DNA from: Streptomyces sp. R41
Lineage (GTDB): Bacteria > Actinomycetota > Actinomycetes > Streptomycetales > Streptomycetaceae
Reading direction: 5' to 3'
DNA length: 64,000 nt
NCBI RefSeq assembly: GCF_041053055.1
Contig: NZ_CP163443.1
Coordinates: forward strand, 8,601,001 to 8,665,000
Shown here: one piece after another, positions 16,032-23,149 of the stretch
Layout: every line of letters starts with the position of its first letter
Position numbering within the stretch: the first letter of the stretch is position 1
Notes under the pieces: model-generated
Seen by the model: only the letters and a program-made list of their open reading frames with translations
Told to the model about the DNA's origin: nothing
Databases searched by the model: none
Made by a program: the position numbers and the translations under genes

Positions 16032-16769
16032 TCACGCCAGATCCCGTCGGCGCCGTGGCGGCGGCAGCATCGGAAGTATGGCCGCGGGCTGGGGAGTTGA
16101 CGCCGGGGCCGCTCCACTCCTGCGGCAGACCAGGGCGTCGGGGTCGTTCGCCGGCGCCTGGAGGGTGTAGCCGTCCGGACAGGTGGGTCCGGGGTCACCC
16201 TGGGGGCCGGCCGGACCGGGATCTCCCTTGTCTCCCTTGTCGCCCTTCACGCCCGACACGCCGGAGGACCCTGGTTGGCCCTGGTAGCCCTGCTCGCCCC
16301 GGGGGCCGGGCGGCCCCGCCGGGCCCGGGGAGCCGTCCGCACCCGGCGCTCCCGAGGGGCCGGGCGAGCCGGACAGTCCCGGGGGACCGGACTCACCCCG
16401 CGGCCCGCGCTCGCCGGTGGCACCCGTTTTCCCGCCCGCACCCCGCTCGCCCTTCGCGCCGGGAGCCCCGGGCGATCCTGCGGGCACGCGCACCCGGTCG
16501 ATCAGGTTGTCCACGGCCTCGGAGGGGTCCGGGGCCGCAGGGGTACCGCCGCCGGCCTCCACCTGGGCGCGCAGCGCGCGCACGTCGTCCGCCAGCGTGG
16601 AGAGCGCCTTGCCGCGCCGGTCCGCCTCCGAGCGCAGTTCCTCGGCCCTGCGGTCCCCGGCGTCGATGCGCGCCCACAGGATCACCGCGACGCCGGAGAG
16701 CGCGATCAGCACGCAGACGAGGAAGATGCTGCGCCAGCGCAGGGCGAGCAGCCGCTGGAACCCGTTCAC
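16032..16769 (-). CDS. Membrane-anchored collagen-like protein
   Basis: This 245-residue protein starts at a GTG (16769, GGAGGT upstream), within a GTGA overlap of the preceding small gene. Residues about 12-34 are one membrane helix. About 35-70 form a charged coiled coil ([19 protein letters not shown]). About 98-197 are nearly uninterrupted Gly-X-Y triplets rich in GPP, GER, GEQ and GDK, broken once or twice. A short tail has two Cys (PTCPDGY and LVCRR). It probably stands outside the cell as a trimeric stalk. Bacterial collagen-like proteins occur on cell surfaces and in phage tail or lysis modules. Pairing with the small upstream membrane protein recalls actinophage-derived cassettes. 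Confidence 0.85.
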   Translation of the reverse strand: MNGFQRLLALRWRSIFLVCVLIALSGVAVILWARIDAGDRRAEELRSEADRRGKALSTLADDVRALRAQVEAGGGTPAAPDPSEAVDNLIDRVRVPAGSPGAPGAKGERGAGGKTGATGERGPRGESGPPGLSGSPGPSGAPGADGSPGPAGPPGPRGEQGYQGQPGSSGVSGVKGDKGDKGDPGPAGPQGDPGPTCPDGYTLQAPANDPDALVCRRSGAAPASTPQPAAILPMLPPPRRRRDLA

Positions 16770-17038
16770 GGCGCACCTCCGAGGCGGTGGATGTCGAGGC
16801 GCAGCCGGGCGATCTCCGACTGGTCCGCCGCGTGCAGCGAGGACAACTCGTTGATGCGCGAGTCGCGTTCGGCGACCTGGCGTTCGAGGCGGTCGCGCTC
16901 GGACTGCAGCTTGTCGGTGAGACTGGAGAAACCGTTCAGGGCGTTCTCGCCCCGCTTCCCCAAATACGCCACGACGGCCGCGCCCAGCACGCCCGTGCAG
17001 GCCAATAACGAGCCGAGCAGGGTGGTGCCGGCATCCAA
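16766..17038 (-). CDS. Small membrane protein with coiled coil
   Basis: This 90-residue protein is read from a TTG (17038) with AGGAGG seven bases upstream. Residues about 5-27 ([23 protein letters not shown]) form one membrane helix. About 36-86 form a heptad-like coiled coil ([29 protein letters not shown]). Its stop overlaps the collagen-like gene start, so the two are coupled and may form one complex through their coiled coils. The layout resembles small membrane proteins next to actinophage lysis genes, but no lysin is present. Function is unknown. Confidence 0.75.
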   Translation of the reverse strand: MDAGTTLLGSLLACTGVLGAAVVAYLGKRGENALNGFSSLTDKLQSERDRLERQVAERDSRINELSSLHAADQSEIARLRLDIHRLGGAP

Positions 17039-17211
17039 GTAACTGCCTCCTACCTGGACGACGGGCCGCGCGGACGTGGCCCGATGGAACTCGCCAGGAG
17101 TAACGAGCCCGGGCGCGCGGGGATGTGCGGACGGCGTGCGGCACCCCGGACGGGTGGTGACGGAGCGTCATGGCTGCAGTTCGGCCTTGCCATCGATCGG
17201 CAATTGGCGCA
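17039..17211. other. Gene-free stretch upstream of the small membrane protein
   Basis: This stretch carries the AGGAGG site for the TTG start at 17038 and otherwise shows no gene with convincing codon use. Together with the adjacent repeat tract it makes a gap of about 320 bases. Confidence 0.5.
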
Positions 17212-17358
17212 GTGCCACCCTGCCGTTGGTCGACCCCGCCGCGGTGCCACCGTGCCGTCGGTCGACCCCGCCGCGGTGCCACCCTGCCGTCGGTCGGCCG
17301 GCTGCGGAGCCGCCGCGCGATCGGTCGGCCGGCCGCGTGCCACCGTGCCGTCCATCGG
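17212..17358. repeat. 32-bp tandem repeat tract between genes
   Basis: Units beginning GTGCCACC(C/G)TGCCG start at 17212, 17244 and 17276, exactly 32 bases apart. A partial fourth copy is at 17337, after a diverged stretch. Each unit holds GGTCGACC- or GGTCGGCC-like dyads. The tract lies between the stop of the dehydrogenase gene and the start of the small membrane protein. It may be a variable-number repeat; no coding role is supported. Confidence 0.8.
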
Positions 17359-18276
17359 TCAGGGGCGCAGCACCACCTTGCCGAAGTTGCTCCGAGACTC
17401 GATCGCCTCGTGCGCCTTCGCGGCATCCTCCAGCGCGAACTCCCCGTGCACGGCGGGCTTCAGCGCGCGGTCCGTGAACAGCCGCCAGAGCTCCTGCCGC
17501 CACCGCTCGTACAACTCCGGCTCCCCCCGGGCGATCCGTGCCATCTGGAAACCGATCACCGACTTGGCGCCCACCAGAAGGTCGTACGCCTGGACGCTCC
17601 CGCCGCCCGAGCTGTACGCGACCAGCCGCCCGCCCGGGGCGAGCGCGGCGACGGCCGGGGTGAGCAGGTCGCCGCCGACCGCGTCGAGGGCGTAGTCGAC
17701 GGGGGTGCCCCAGTCGGCGCTGTCGTACGTGATCACCTCGTCGGCGCCGAGACCGCGGACGAACTCCGCTTTCCCGGGAGCGGACACCGCGCCCACGACA
17801 CGCGACGCGCCGCGCAGACGGGCGAGCTGGACGGCGAGGTGCCCGACACCGCCGGCCGCCGCCGTGACGAGCGCGGACTCGCCGGGTGCGGGGCGCGCCG
17901 CTTCCAGGACGCCGAGCGCGACCAGGCCGCTGCGGACGAGGGCGACCGCGTCGACGGCGCTCGCGCTCTCGGGGATGGGCGTGGCCATGGCTTCGAGCAG
18001 TGGCGCGTAGTCGGCGTACCCGTGCCCGAAGCAGAGCCCGGTGACGCGGTCGCCCGCCCTGAAGCGGGTGACGCCCTCACCGACGGCGACGACCTCCCCG
18101 GCGATCTCGCCGCCGAGCGCGATCGGCCCGGCCGCCTCGGTCACCTTGCGTACGACGGGGAGGGTCACACCGATCGCCTCGGTGCGGACGAGCAGTTCGC
18201 CGGGGGCGGCGGTGGGTACGGGAACGTCCTCCAGGAGCAGTGGGCCGCCAGTGTGCTCGTACCGGACGCGACGCAT
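17359..18276 (-). CDS. Zinc-independent quinone oxidoreductase-like dehydrogenase (MDR family)
   Basis: This is a 305-residue medium-chain dehydrogenase/reductase with an ATG start at 18276. It has the GroES-like N-terminal part ([37 protein letters not shown]) and '[23 protein letters not shown]', the AAGGVG nucleotide loop of the quinone-reductase branch, near 135. It ends with the helix [19 protein letters not shown]. The catalytic-zinc Cys/His set is absent, as in QOR proteins. It reduces quinones or enones with NADPH in the cytosol. It is divergent from a MarR gene, and two strong palindromes in the shared promoter indicate direct MarR control, probably as an electrophile or redox response. 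Confidence 0.9.
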   Translation of the reverse strand: MRRVRYEHTGGPLLLEDVPVPTAAPGELLVRTEAIGVTLPVVRKVTEAAGPIALGGEIAGEVVAVGEGVTRFRAGDRVTGLCFGHGYADYAPLLEAMATPIPESASAVDAVALVRSGLVALGVLEAARPAPGESALVTAAAGGVGHLAVQLARLRGASRVVGAVSAPGKAEFVRGLGADEVITYDSADWGTPVDYALDAVGGDLLTPAVAALAPGGRLVAYSSGGGSVQAYDLLVGAKSVIGFQMARIARGEPELYERWRQELWRLFTDRALKPAVHGEFALEDAAKAHEAIESRSNFGKVVLRP

Positions 18277-18306
18277 CGCACCTCCACAGTCGAAAGCAGG
18301 TGAAGT

Positions 18307-18353
18307 CGTTGGGAGTCCCAACGATATCCGGAGATTCATTGGGGTGTCCAACG
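18307..18353. promoter_or_regulatory. Two MarR-type operators in a divergent promoter
   Basis: CGTTGGGAGTCCCAACG (18307-18323) is a perfect 17-base palindrome. CATTGGGGTGTCCAACG (18337-18353) is a diverged copy, 30 bases away centre to centre. Both lie between the divergent dehydrogenase and MarR genes, where binding would block both promoters. Confidence 0.8.
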
Positions 18354-18374
18354 GTTATTCGCTACCCTGGCGGC

Positions 18375-18818
18375 ATGTCCGCTCCCCTGCCCGCGATCCG
18401 TGCCCTCCCCAGCTGGCTGCTCGGCCGGGCCGCCGCCCGGGGCCGCACGCTGGTCGCCGAGGCCCTGGCCGCCGAGGGCGTCAAGATGTGGCACCACGTG
18501 GTGCTCTCCGCCGTCGGCGATCTCGGCCCCGTCGCCCAGGCCGAGCTCGGCCGCTCCATTCAGCTCGACCCCAAGGACCTGGTCGGGATTCTCAACGACC
18601 TTCAGTCCGCCCGTCTGGTCGTCCGCGAGCCGGATCCGAAGGACCGCCGCAAGAACGCGGTGTCCCTCACCGAGGAAGGTGCCCGCCTGCTGGAGCGCTG
18701 CGAAACGGCGGCCCGCGACGCGAACGACACCCTGCTGGCGCCGCTCTCGGCGGCCGAGCGGGAGCTGTTCATGGGCTTGTTGACACGGATTTCCGGCACG
18801 GAGCCGCCGGCGGGCTGA
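18375..18818 (+). CDS. MarR-family transcriptional regulator
   Basis: This 147-residue protein is a normal MarR length, started at the ATG at 18375. The winged HTH covers about residues 35-100: LSAVGDLGPVAQAELGRSIQLDPKDLVGILNDLQSARLV is the recognition region, and REPDPKDRRKNAVSLTEEG the beta wing with the family D-x-R-D/R-x3 motif. Helical dimer segments sit at both ends. It most likely represses itself and the divergent oxidoreductase through the two palindromes. No conserved redox Cys is obvious (one Cys, in RCETAAR). Confidence 0.92.
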   Translation: MSAPLPAIRALPSWLLGRAAARGRTLVAEALAAEGVKMWHHVVLSAVGDLGPVAQAELGRSIQLDPKDLVGILNDLQSARLVVREPDPKDRRKNAVSLTEEGARLLERCETAARDANDTLLAPLSAAERELFMGLLTRISGTEPPAG

Positions 18819-18855
18819 AGGGCGGCGGAGCCTGAGGCGGGGCCCGGCTGAGCCG

Positions 18856-18933
18856 CGGCCCGGCTGGAAGAGGCCGGGCCGAGGCGGGGCCCCTCCGGCG
18901 CAGGGGGCGCTCCCCGCCGTTCGGGGCCCCGCC
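18856..18933. terminator. GC-rich hairpins between convergent marR-type and fdhD genes
   Basis: A 9-base stem CGGCCCGGC/GCCGGGCCG (18856-18881, loop 8) is followed by a second pair of arms GGCGGGGCCCC (18883-18893) and GGGGCCCCGCC (18923-18933). They fall between convergent stops and can terminate transcription from both sides. Confidence 0.65.
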
Positions 18934-18954
18934 GCCGTGTCGCGGGGGAGCCGG

Positions 18955-19818
18955 TCAGCCCTGGGTGGCCGTGGCCCGCAGGGCGATGCGGTGCTCGCCC
19001 GCGTACACGTTCATGGAGGCGCCGCGCAGGAAGCCGACCAGGGTCAGGCCCGTCTCCGCGGCCAGGTCGACCGCCAGGGACGACGGGGCCGAGACCGCAG
19101 CGAGCACCGGGATGCCCGCCATCACCGCCTTCTGTGCCAGCTCGAAGGAGGCCCGCCCCGAGACCAGCAGGACCGTGCGGGAGAGCGGGAGTGTGCCGTT
19201 CTGCAGGGCGCGGCCGACCAGCTTGTCGACCGCGTTGTGCCGGCCCACGTCCTCCCGTATGTCGACCAGCTCGCCCTCCTCGGTGAACAGCGCCGCCGCG
19301 TGCAGGCCCCCGGTCCGGTCGAAGACCCGCTGGGCCGCCCGCAGCCGGTCGGGGAGGCTCGCGAGCAGCTCGGGTTCCAGCCGCACCGGGGGAGTGGTGT
19401 CGCCCGCCGTGTCGTCGATCGTCCAGCGGGCCGTCGTACGGACCGAGTCCAGGCTCGCCTTGCCGCACAGGCCGCAGGAGGACGTCGTGTACACGTTGCG
19501 TTCGAGCGTGATGTCGGGGATGACGACGCCCGGCGCCGTCCGCACGTCGACGACGTTGTACGTGTTGGAGCCGTCCACGGTGGCACCCGCGCAGTACACG
19601 ATGTTCTGCAGCTCGTCGGCCCTGCCCAGCACCCCCTCGCTGACCAGAAAGCCCGCCGCGAGCGCGAAGTCGTCGCCCGGAGTGCGCATGGTGATGGCGA
19701 GGGGTTTGCCGTTGAGGCGGATTTCCAGTGGTTCCTCGGCGACGAGCGTGTCCGGGCGGGTGCTCACGGCCCCGTCCCGGATACGGATCACCTTGCGTCG
19801 TTCCGTGACTCGTCCCAT
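18955..19818 (-). CDS. fdhD: Formate dehydrogenase accessory sulfurtransferase FdhD
   Basis: This 287-residue protein matches FdhD over its length. VAEEPLEIRLNGKPLAITMRTPGDDFALAAGFLVSEG is at about residues 26-62, the redox/sulphur loop SSCGLCGKAS carries Cys115 and Cys118, and 'EDVGRHNAVDKLVG' is near 189-202. FdhD transfers sulphur from a cysteine desulfurase to the bis-MGD cofactor of formate dehydrogenase, a step needed for activity. It follows a decayed formate dehydrogenase fragment by 7 bases. Its client must therefore be elsewhere in the genome, or is lost. Confidence 0.95.
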   Translation of the reverse strand: MGRVTERRKVIRIRDGAVSTRPDTLVAEEPLEIRLNGKPLAITMRTPGDDFALAAGFLVSEGVLGRADELQNIVYCAGATVDGSNTYNVVDVRTAPGVVIPDITLERNVYTTSSCGLCGKASLDSVRTTARWTIDDTAGDTTPPVRLEPELLASLPDRLRAAQRVFDRTGGLHAAALFTEEGELVDIREDVGRHNAVDKLVGRALQNGTLPLSRTVLLVSGRASFELAQKAVMAGIPVLAAVSAPSSLAVDLAAETGLTLVGFLRGASMNVYAGEHRIALRATATQG

Positions 19819-19825
19819 GTCCTGA

Positions 19826-20245
19826 TCAGCCCCGGTTCTTTACGTGCTGGTGGCCGAATCGGCCCTTGCTGCGGAGGTTGGCGTGGGTCACCGGGTCGTC
19901 GTGCGGCGAGGTGACCTTCGCGACCTCATTGTCCTGCACGTGCAGGGTGAGGTCGCGGCCCACTCCGCGGCGCCGGACATGGACCTGCAGATCCGCACCG
20001 CCGCGACGGGCAGCTTCTCGATCCGGGCCGCCGTGGCCTTGAACTCCGCCGTCCACGCGATCGGGCAGTTCGCCTCGATCGTCCGCCGGTCGGGTGTCCA
20101 CCTCGTCCGGAAAGCCCATGGCTCTGAACGCCGGCCCGGGCCGCAGCTCGGGCCGGCGTTCACCCACACCGGCGGCACCACCGAGCCACTCCGCGAGCAG
20201 CGACTGGGTGGGCCGGGCGTAGGCCTTCGGGTCGGGTCTGCTCAT
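19826..20245 (-). pseudogene. Remnant of a formate dehydrogenase (molybdopterin oxidoreductase) N-terminal domain
   Basis: An open frame of 139 codons ends in GVGRDLTLHVQDNEVAKV, then TSPHDDPVTHANLRSKGRFGHQHVKNRG and a stop. This closely follows the entry of the 4Fe-4S/bis-MGD domain of NAD-type formate dehydrogenases (C-x2-C-G-V-G-C-D-L-x-L-H-V-x-D-N-E, N-L-C-x-K-G-R-F-G). The cysteines are gone: Arg stands where GVGC, NLC and at least one earlier Cys should be, consistent with TGC-to-CGC changes. The chain stops where about 600 further residues should follow. The first 90 residues match nothing I know. Its ATG overlaps the stop of the PanE-like gene. It is best read as a decaying fragment, though a coupled small protein cannot be excluded. 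Confidence 0.6.
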
Positions 20246-21213
20246 GCCGCGGTCCGCAGCGCGAGCAGATCCGAGATGGCGTGGACGGTACGGAGCGTCG
20301 GCACCGGAACCCCGGTGATCTCCGCCAGCTCCACGACGGCCGCGAGCAGCACGTCGAGTTCGAGCGGTTTGCCGCGCTCCAGGTCCTGGAGCGTGGAGGT
20401 GCGGTGGTCGCCCACGCGCTCGGCGCCGGCAAGGCGCCGCTCGATGGAGACGCCCACCTTGCAGCCGAGGGCCTCCGCGACGGCGAGCGTCTCGGTCATC
20501 ATGATCTCGATGACCTTGCGCGTGCCGCCGTGCAGGCACATCTGCCGCATCGTCGCGCGGGCCAGCGCGCTGATGGGGTTGAAGGAGATGTTGCCCAGCA
20601 GTTTGAGCCAGATGTCGTTGCGCAGGTCCTGCTCGACCGGACACTTGAGTCCGCCCGCCTGCATGGCCTCGCTGAACGCCTGACAGCGCACGGAGAGGGA
20701 GCGGTCGGGCTCGCCGATGGAGAACCGGGTGCCTTCGAGATGGCGTACGACTCCCGGTCCTTCCAGCTCGGTAGCGGCATAGACCACGCACCCGATGGCC
20801 CGTTCGGGCGCGAGCACCGCACTGACCGCGCCGTCCGGGTCCACGCTCTCGACGCGGTGGCCGTCGTGCGGGCCGCCGTGCTGGTGGAAGTACCACCAGG
20901 GAATGCCGTTCTGGGCGGCGATGACCGCCGTGGTGTCGTGCAGCAACGGCTCGATCAGCGGCCCGCACGCCGCGTACGAGTTGGCCTTCAGACCGAGGAA
21001 GACGTAGTCGACCGGACCGATCTCGGCCGGGTCGTCGGTGGCGTGGGCGCGCGCGGTGAAGTCTCCGCGCGGGCTGAGGACTCTGACTCCGTGCTGCCTC
21101 ATGGCCGCCAGATGCGGTCCACGGGCGACGAGGTGCACGTCGGCGCCTGCGCGGTGCAGCGCGGCGCCGACGTAGGCGCCGATCGCACCGGCGCCGAGAA
21201 CTGCGACTTTCAC
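20242..21213 (-). CDS. PanE-like 2-dehydropantoate 2-reductase homologue (candidate oxalyl-CoA reductase)
   Basis: This 323-residue ketopantoate reductase-family protein starts at a GTG (21213), chosen because MKVAVLGAGAIGAYVG puts the NADPH loop GAGAIG at residues 7-12 as in the family. The catalytic-type Lys and the 'KLLGNISFNPISALARAT' segment (N-x2-x-N-P-I-S/T-A-L) are present near 190-207. True PanE makes pantoate. Next to an oxalate/formate-type carrier and fdhD, it could instead serve like PanE2 of Methylobacterium, which reduces oxalyl-CoA to glyoxylate. It is divergent from the carrier, and its stop overlaps the following fragment. Confidence 0.85.
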   Translation of the reverse strand: MKVAVLGAGAIGAYVGAALHRAGADVHLVARGPHLAAMRQHGVRVLSPRGDFTARAHATDDPAEIGPVDYVFLGLKANSYAACGPLIEPLLHDTTAVIAAQNGIPWWYFHQHGGPHDGHRVESVDPDGAVSAVLAPERAIGCVVYAATELEGPGVVRHLEGTRFSIGEPDRSLSVRCQAFSEAMQAGGLKCPVEQDLRNDIWLKLLGNISFNPISALARATMRQMCLHGGTRKVIEIMMTETLAVAEALGCKVGVSIERRLAGAERVGDHRTSTLQDLERGKPLELDVLLAAVVELAEITGVPVPTLRTVHAISDLLALRTAA

Positions 21214-21527
21214 TGTGTGGCGCTCCGTTCGGTCGAGGGTACCGAGGAACTGCCGAACTGTGTCGACGAAATATTGTCTACAGGATGGAAGGGGTGGCAG
21301 CAAGGGGCGAGACGGCACTCGAACCGCCTTTCGTGCGGCACCAATGGCCTTTCGCGCGGCATTCACGGGGCTGTTCGCCCCGCCTCGCCGACCGTTCGTC
21401 GCTGCGGACCGTTCACCCCGCCCCGCCGACCGTTCGTCGCGCCAGGCGTACCGCTCATCGCATACGGTCGACGAGTTTGCGCCTCGCGGCTTCCCCATCG
21501 GGCAACCGCTTCCTATCGTTCGGGATC
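21214..21527. other. Divergent control region between the PanE-like and oxalate/formate carrier genes
   Basis: No gene is supported here. It holds AATATTGTCTACAGG (21270-21284), an AT-rich island resembling ATTGCATACAG at 53602, and a direct repeat CGCCGACCGTTCGTCGC at 21386 and 21424. The island is a candidate half-site for a GntR-type regulator. Confidence 0.4.
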
Positions 21528-22856
21528 ATGAGCCCCCCTGTCGCACCGCCCGGCTGGAGCCGCTGGCTCGTCCCGCCGGCCGCTCTGTCGGTCCACCTCT
21601 CCATCGGCCAGGCCTACGCCTGGAGTGTCTTCAAGCCGCCGCTCGAATCCGCGCTCGGCCTCAGCGGAACCCAGAGCGCGCTGCCCTTCCAGCTCGGCAT
21701 CGTCATGCTCGGTCTGTCGGCGGCGTTCGGCGGCACGCTCGTCGAGCGCAACGGACCGCGCTGGGCGATGACCGTCGCCCTCGTCTGTTTCTCCTCCGGC
21801 TTCCTGATCGCCTCTCTCGGCGCCGCCACCGAGCAGTACTGGCTGATCGTGTTCGGCTACGGCTTCGTCGGCGGGATCGGCCTCGGCATCGGCTACATCT
21901 CACCCGTCTCGACCCTGATCAAGTGGTTCCCGGACAGGCCCGGCATGGCCACCGGTATCGCGATCATGGGCTTCGGCGGCGGAGCGCTGATTGCCTCGCC
22001 GTGGTCCACGCAGATGCTGAAGTCGTTCGGTTCCGACTCCTCCGGCATCGCGGTCGCCTTCCTCGTGCATGGGCTGACGTACGCCGTCTTCATGTCGCTC
22101 GGTGTACTGCTGGTGCGGGTGCCGCGGGGTGAGAAGCCGGTCGCGTCCGGGCCGAGCGCGCTCGACGGTGTGCAGGTCTCGGCCGGGAACGCCGTGCGCA
22201 CCCCGCAGTTCTGGTGCCTGTGGGTCGTGCTCTGCATGAACGTGACCGCGGGCATCGGCATCCTGGAGAAGGCCGCCCCGATGATCACCGACTTCTTCGC
22301 GGACACGTCCACGCCGGTGTCCGTCTCCGCGGCCGCCGGATTCGTCGCCCTGCTGTCCGCGGCCAACATGGCGGGCCGTATCGGCTGGTCCTCGACGTCC
22401 GACCTGATCGGCCGCAAGAACATCTACCGGGTCTATCTCGGGGTGGGCGCGCTGATGTACGCGCTGATCGCCTGGTTCGGGGACTCCTCGAAGCCGCTCT
22501 TCATCATCTGCGCGCTGGTGATCCTCTCGTTCTACGGCGGTGGCTTCGCGACGATCCCGGCGTACCTGAAGGACCTCTTCGGCAGTTACCAGGTCGGTGC
22601 GATCCACGGCCGGCTGCTCACCGCGTGGTCCACGGCGGGCGTCCTCGGTCCGCTGATCGTCAACTGGATCGCCGACCACCAGGAGGCGGCGGGCAGGCAC
22701 GGCTCGTCCCTCTACGGCCTCTCGTTCCTGATCATGATCGGCCTGCTCGCGGTCGGCTTCGTCGCCAACGAGCTGGTCCGACCCGTCCATGTCCGGCACC
22801 ACATTCCCGCACCGAGGGAGGCAGTCGATGTCCAGCGAGAGCAGTCCGCCCAGTAG
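21528..22856 (+). CDS. Oxalate/formate antiporter (OFA)-family MFS transporter
   Basis: This 442-residue protein has 12 predicted helices. I use the ATG at 21528 because the coding match begins at 'WSRWLVPPAALSVHLSIGQAYAWSVFKPPLE', the OFA opening with the conserved GQAYAWSVF. Other OFA marks are FGGTLVERNGPRWAM (loop 2-3), GIGLGIGYISPVSTLIKWFPDRPGMATGIAIMGFGGGALI, and AANMAGRIGWSSTSDLIGRKN after helix 7. Family members exchange oxalate for formate or import related carboxylates. A 42-residue partner overlaps its 3' end. The gene is divergent from the PanE-like reductase. Confidence 0.9.
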   Translation: MSPPVAPPGWSRWLVPPAALSVHLSIGQAYAWSVFKPPLESALGLSGTQSALPFQLGIVMLGLSAAFGGTLVERNGPRWAMTVALVCFSSGFLIASLGAATEQYWLIVFGYGFVGGIGLGIGYISPVSTLIKWFPDRPGMATGIAIMGFGGGALIASPWSTQMLKSFGSDSSGIAVAFLVHGLTYAVFMSLGVLLVRVPRGEKPVASGPSALDGVQVSAGNAVRTPQFWCLWVVLCMNVTAGIGILEKAAPMITDFFADTSTPVSVSAAAGFVALLSAANMAGRIGWSSTSDLIGRKNIYRVYLGVGALMYALIAWFGDSSKPLFIICALVILSFYGGGFATIPAYLKDLFGSYQVGAIHGRLLTAWSTAGVLGPLIVNWIADHQEAAGRHGSSLYGLSFLIMIGLLAVGFVANELVRPVHVRHHIPAPREAVDVQREQSAQ

Positions 22857-22956
22857 GCGGGGATTGATCGCGTTCGCCTGGCTGTGGGTGGGCGCGCCCC
22901 TGTGCTACGGCCTCTACGAACTGGTATTGAAGGCCAAGCAGCTGTTCACGGGGTGA
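22828..22956 (+). CDS. 42-residue single-helix partner of the OFA carrier (MFS small subunit type)
   Basis: A tiny gene starts at ATG 22828 with GGGAGG six bases upstream and overlaps the carrier's 3' end by 29 bases in another frame. The product begins MSSESSPPSRRG. It then has one membrane helix (LIAFAWLWVGAPLCYGLYEL, residues 13-32) and a basic end, KAKQLFTG. A polar N-terminus, one helix and a basic tail match the short proteins known as MFS transporter small subunits next to OFA carriers. It probably binds the carrier in the plasma membrane. Confidence 0.8.
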   Translation: MSSESSPPSRRGLIAFAWLWVGAPLCYGLYELVLKAKQLFTG

Positions 22957-23149
22957 GGACCCGGCGCGGGTGCGGAATCTCGCGGCCCCCGGCCTGGGCG
23001 CGCGTGCGGAAGGTGTTCGGGCGTCCGAAGGTCTGACAGAAGCCGACAAGCCTGGCGTCCCATTCCTGTGGCATCACCTGCCGTCGTACCCGTGAGTCAC
23101 TGATCAGACTGGTGGATCCCGCTACCCAAGGCAACGAGGGGGACCACTC

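Noticed and set aside
17050..17355. A 101-codon frame on the minus strand across the 32-bp repeats
   Set aside because: The product is only repeat translation with no ribosome site and no known fold.
17212..17358. 32-bp repeats as a small CRISPR array
   Set aside because: The 32-base period leaves no room for spacers, there are only three full copies, and no cas genes are present.
16781..17426. A longer start for the collagen-like protein, read through the repeat tract
   Set aside because: The upstream frame is low-complexity repeat translation and overlaps a good small membrane gene. The GTG at 16769 has GGAGGT and begins directly before the membrane helix.
18240..18374. N-terminal extension of the MarR regulator
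   Set aside because: It would run through the operator palindromes, and the start at 18375 gives the normal MarR length.
21285..21527. N-terminal extension of the OFA carrier to an earlier ATG
   Set aside because: The extra 81 codons are basic, low-complexity and contain direct repeats. The family match begins right after the ATG at 21528.
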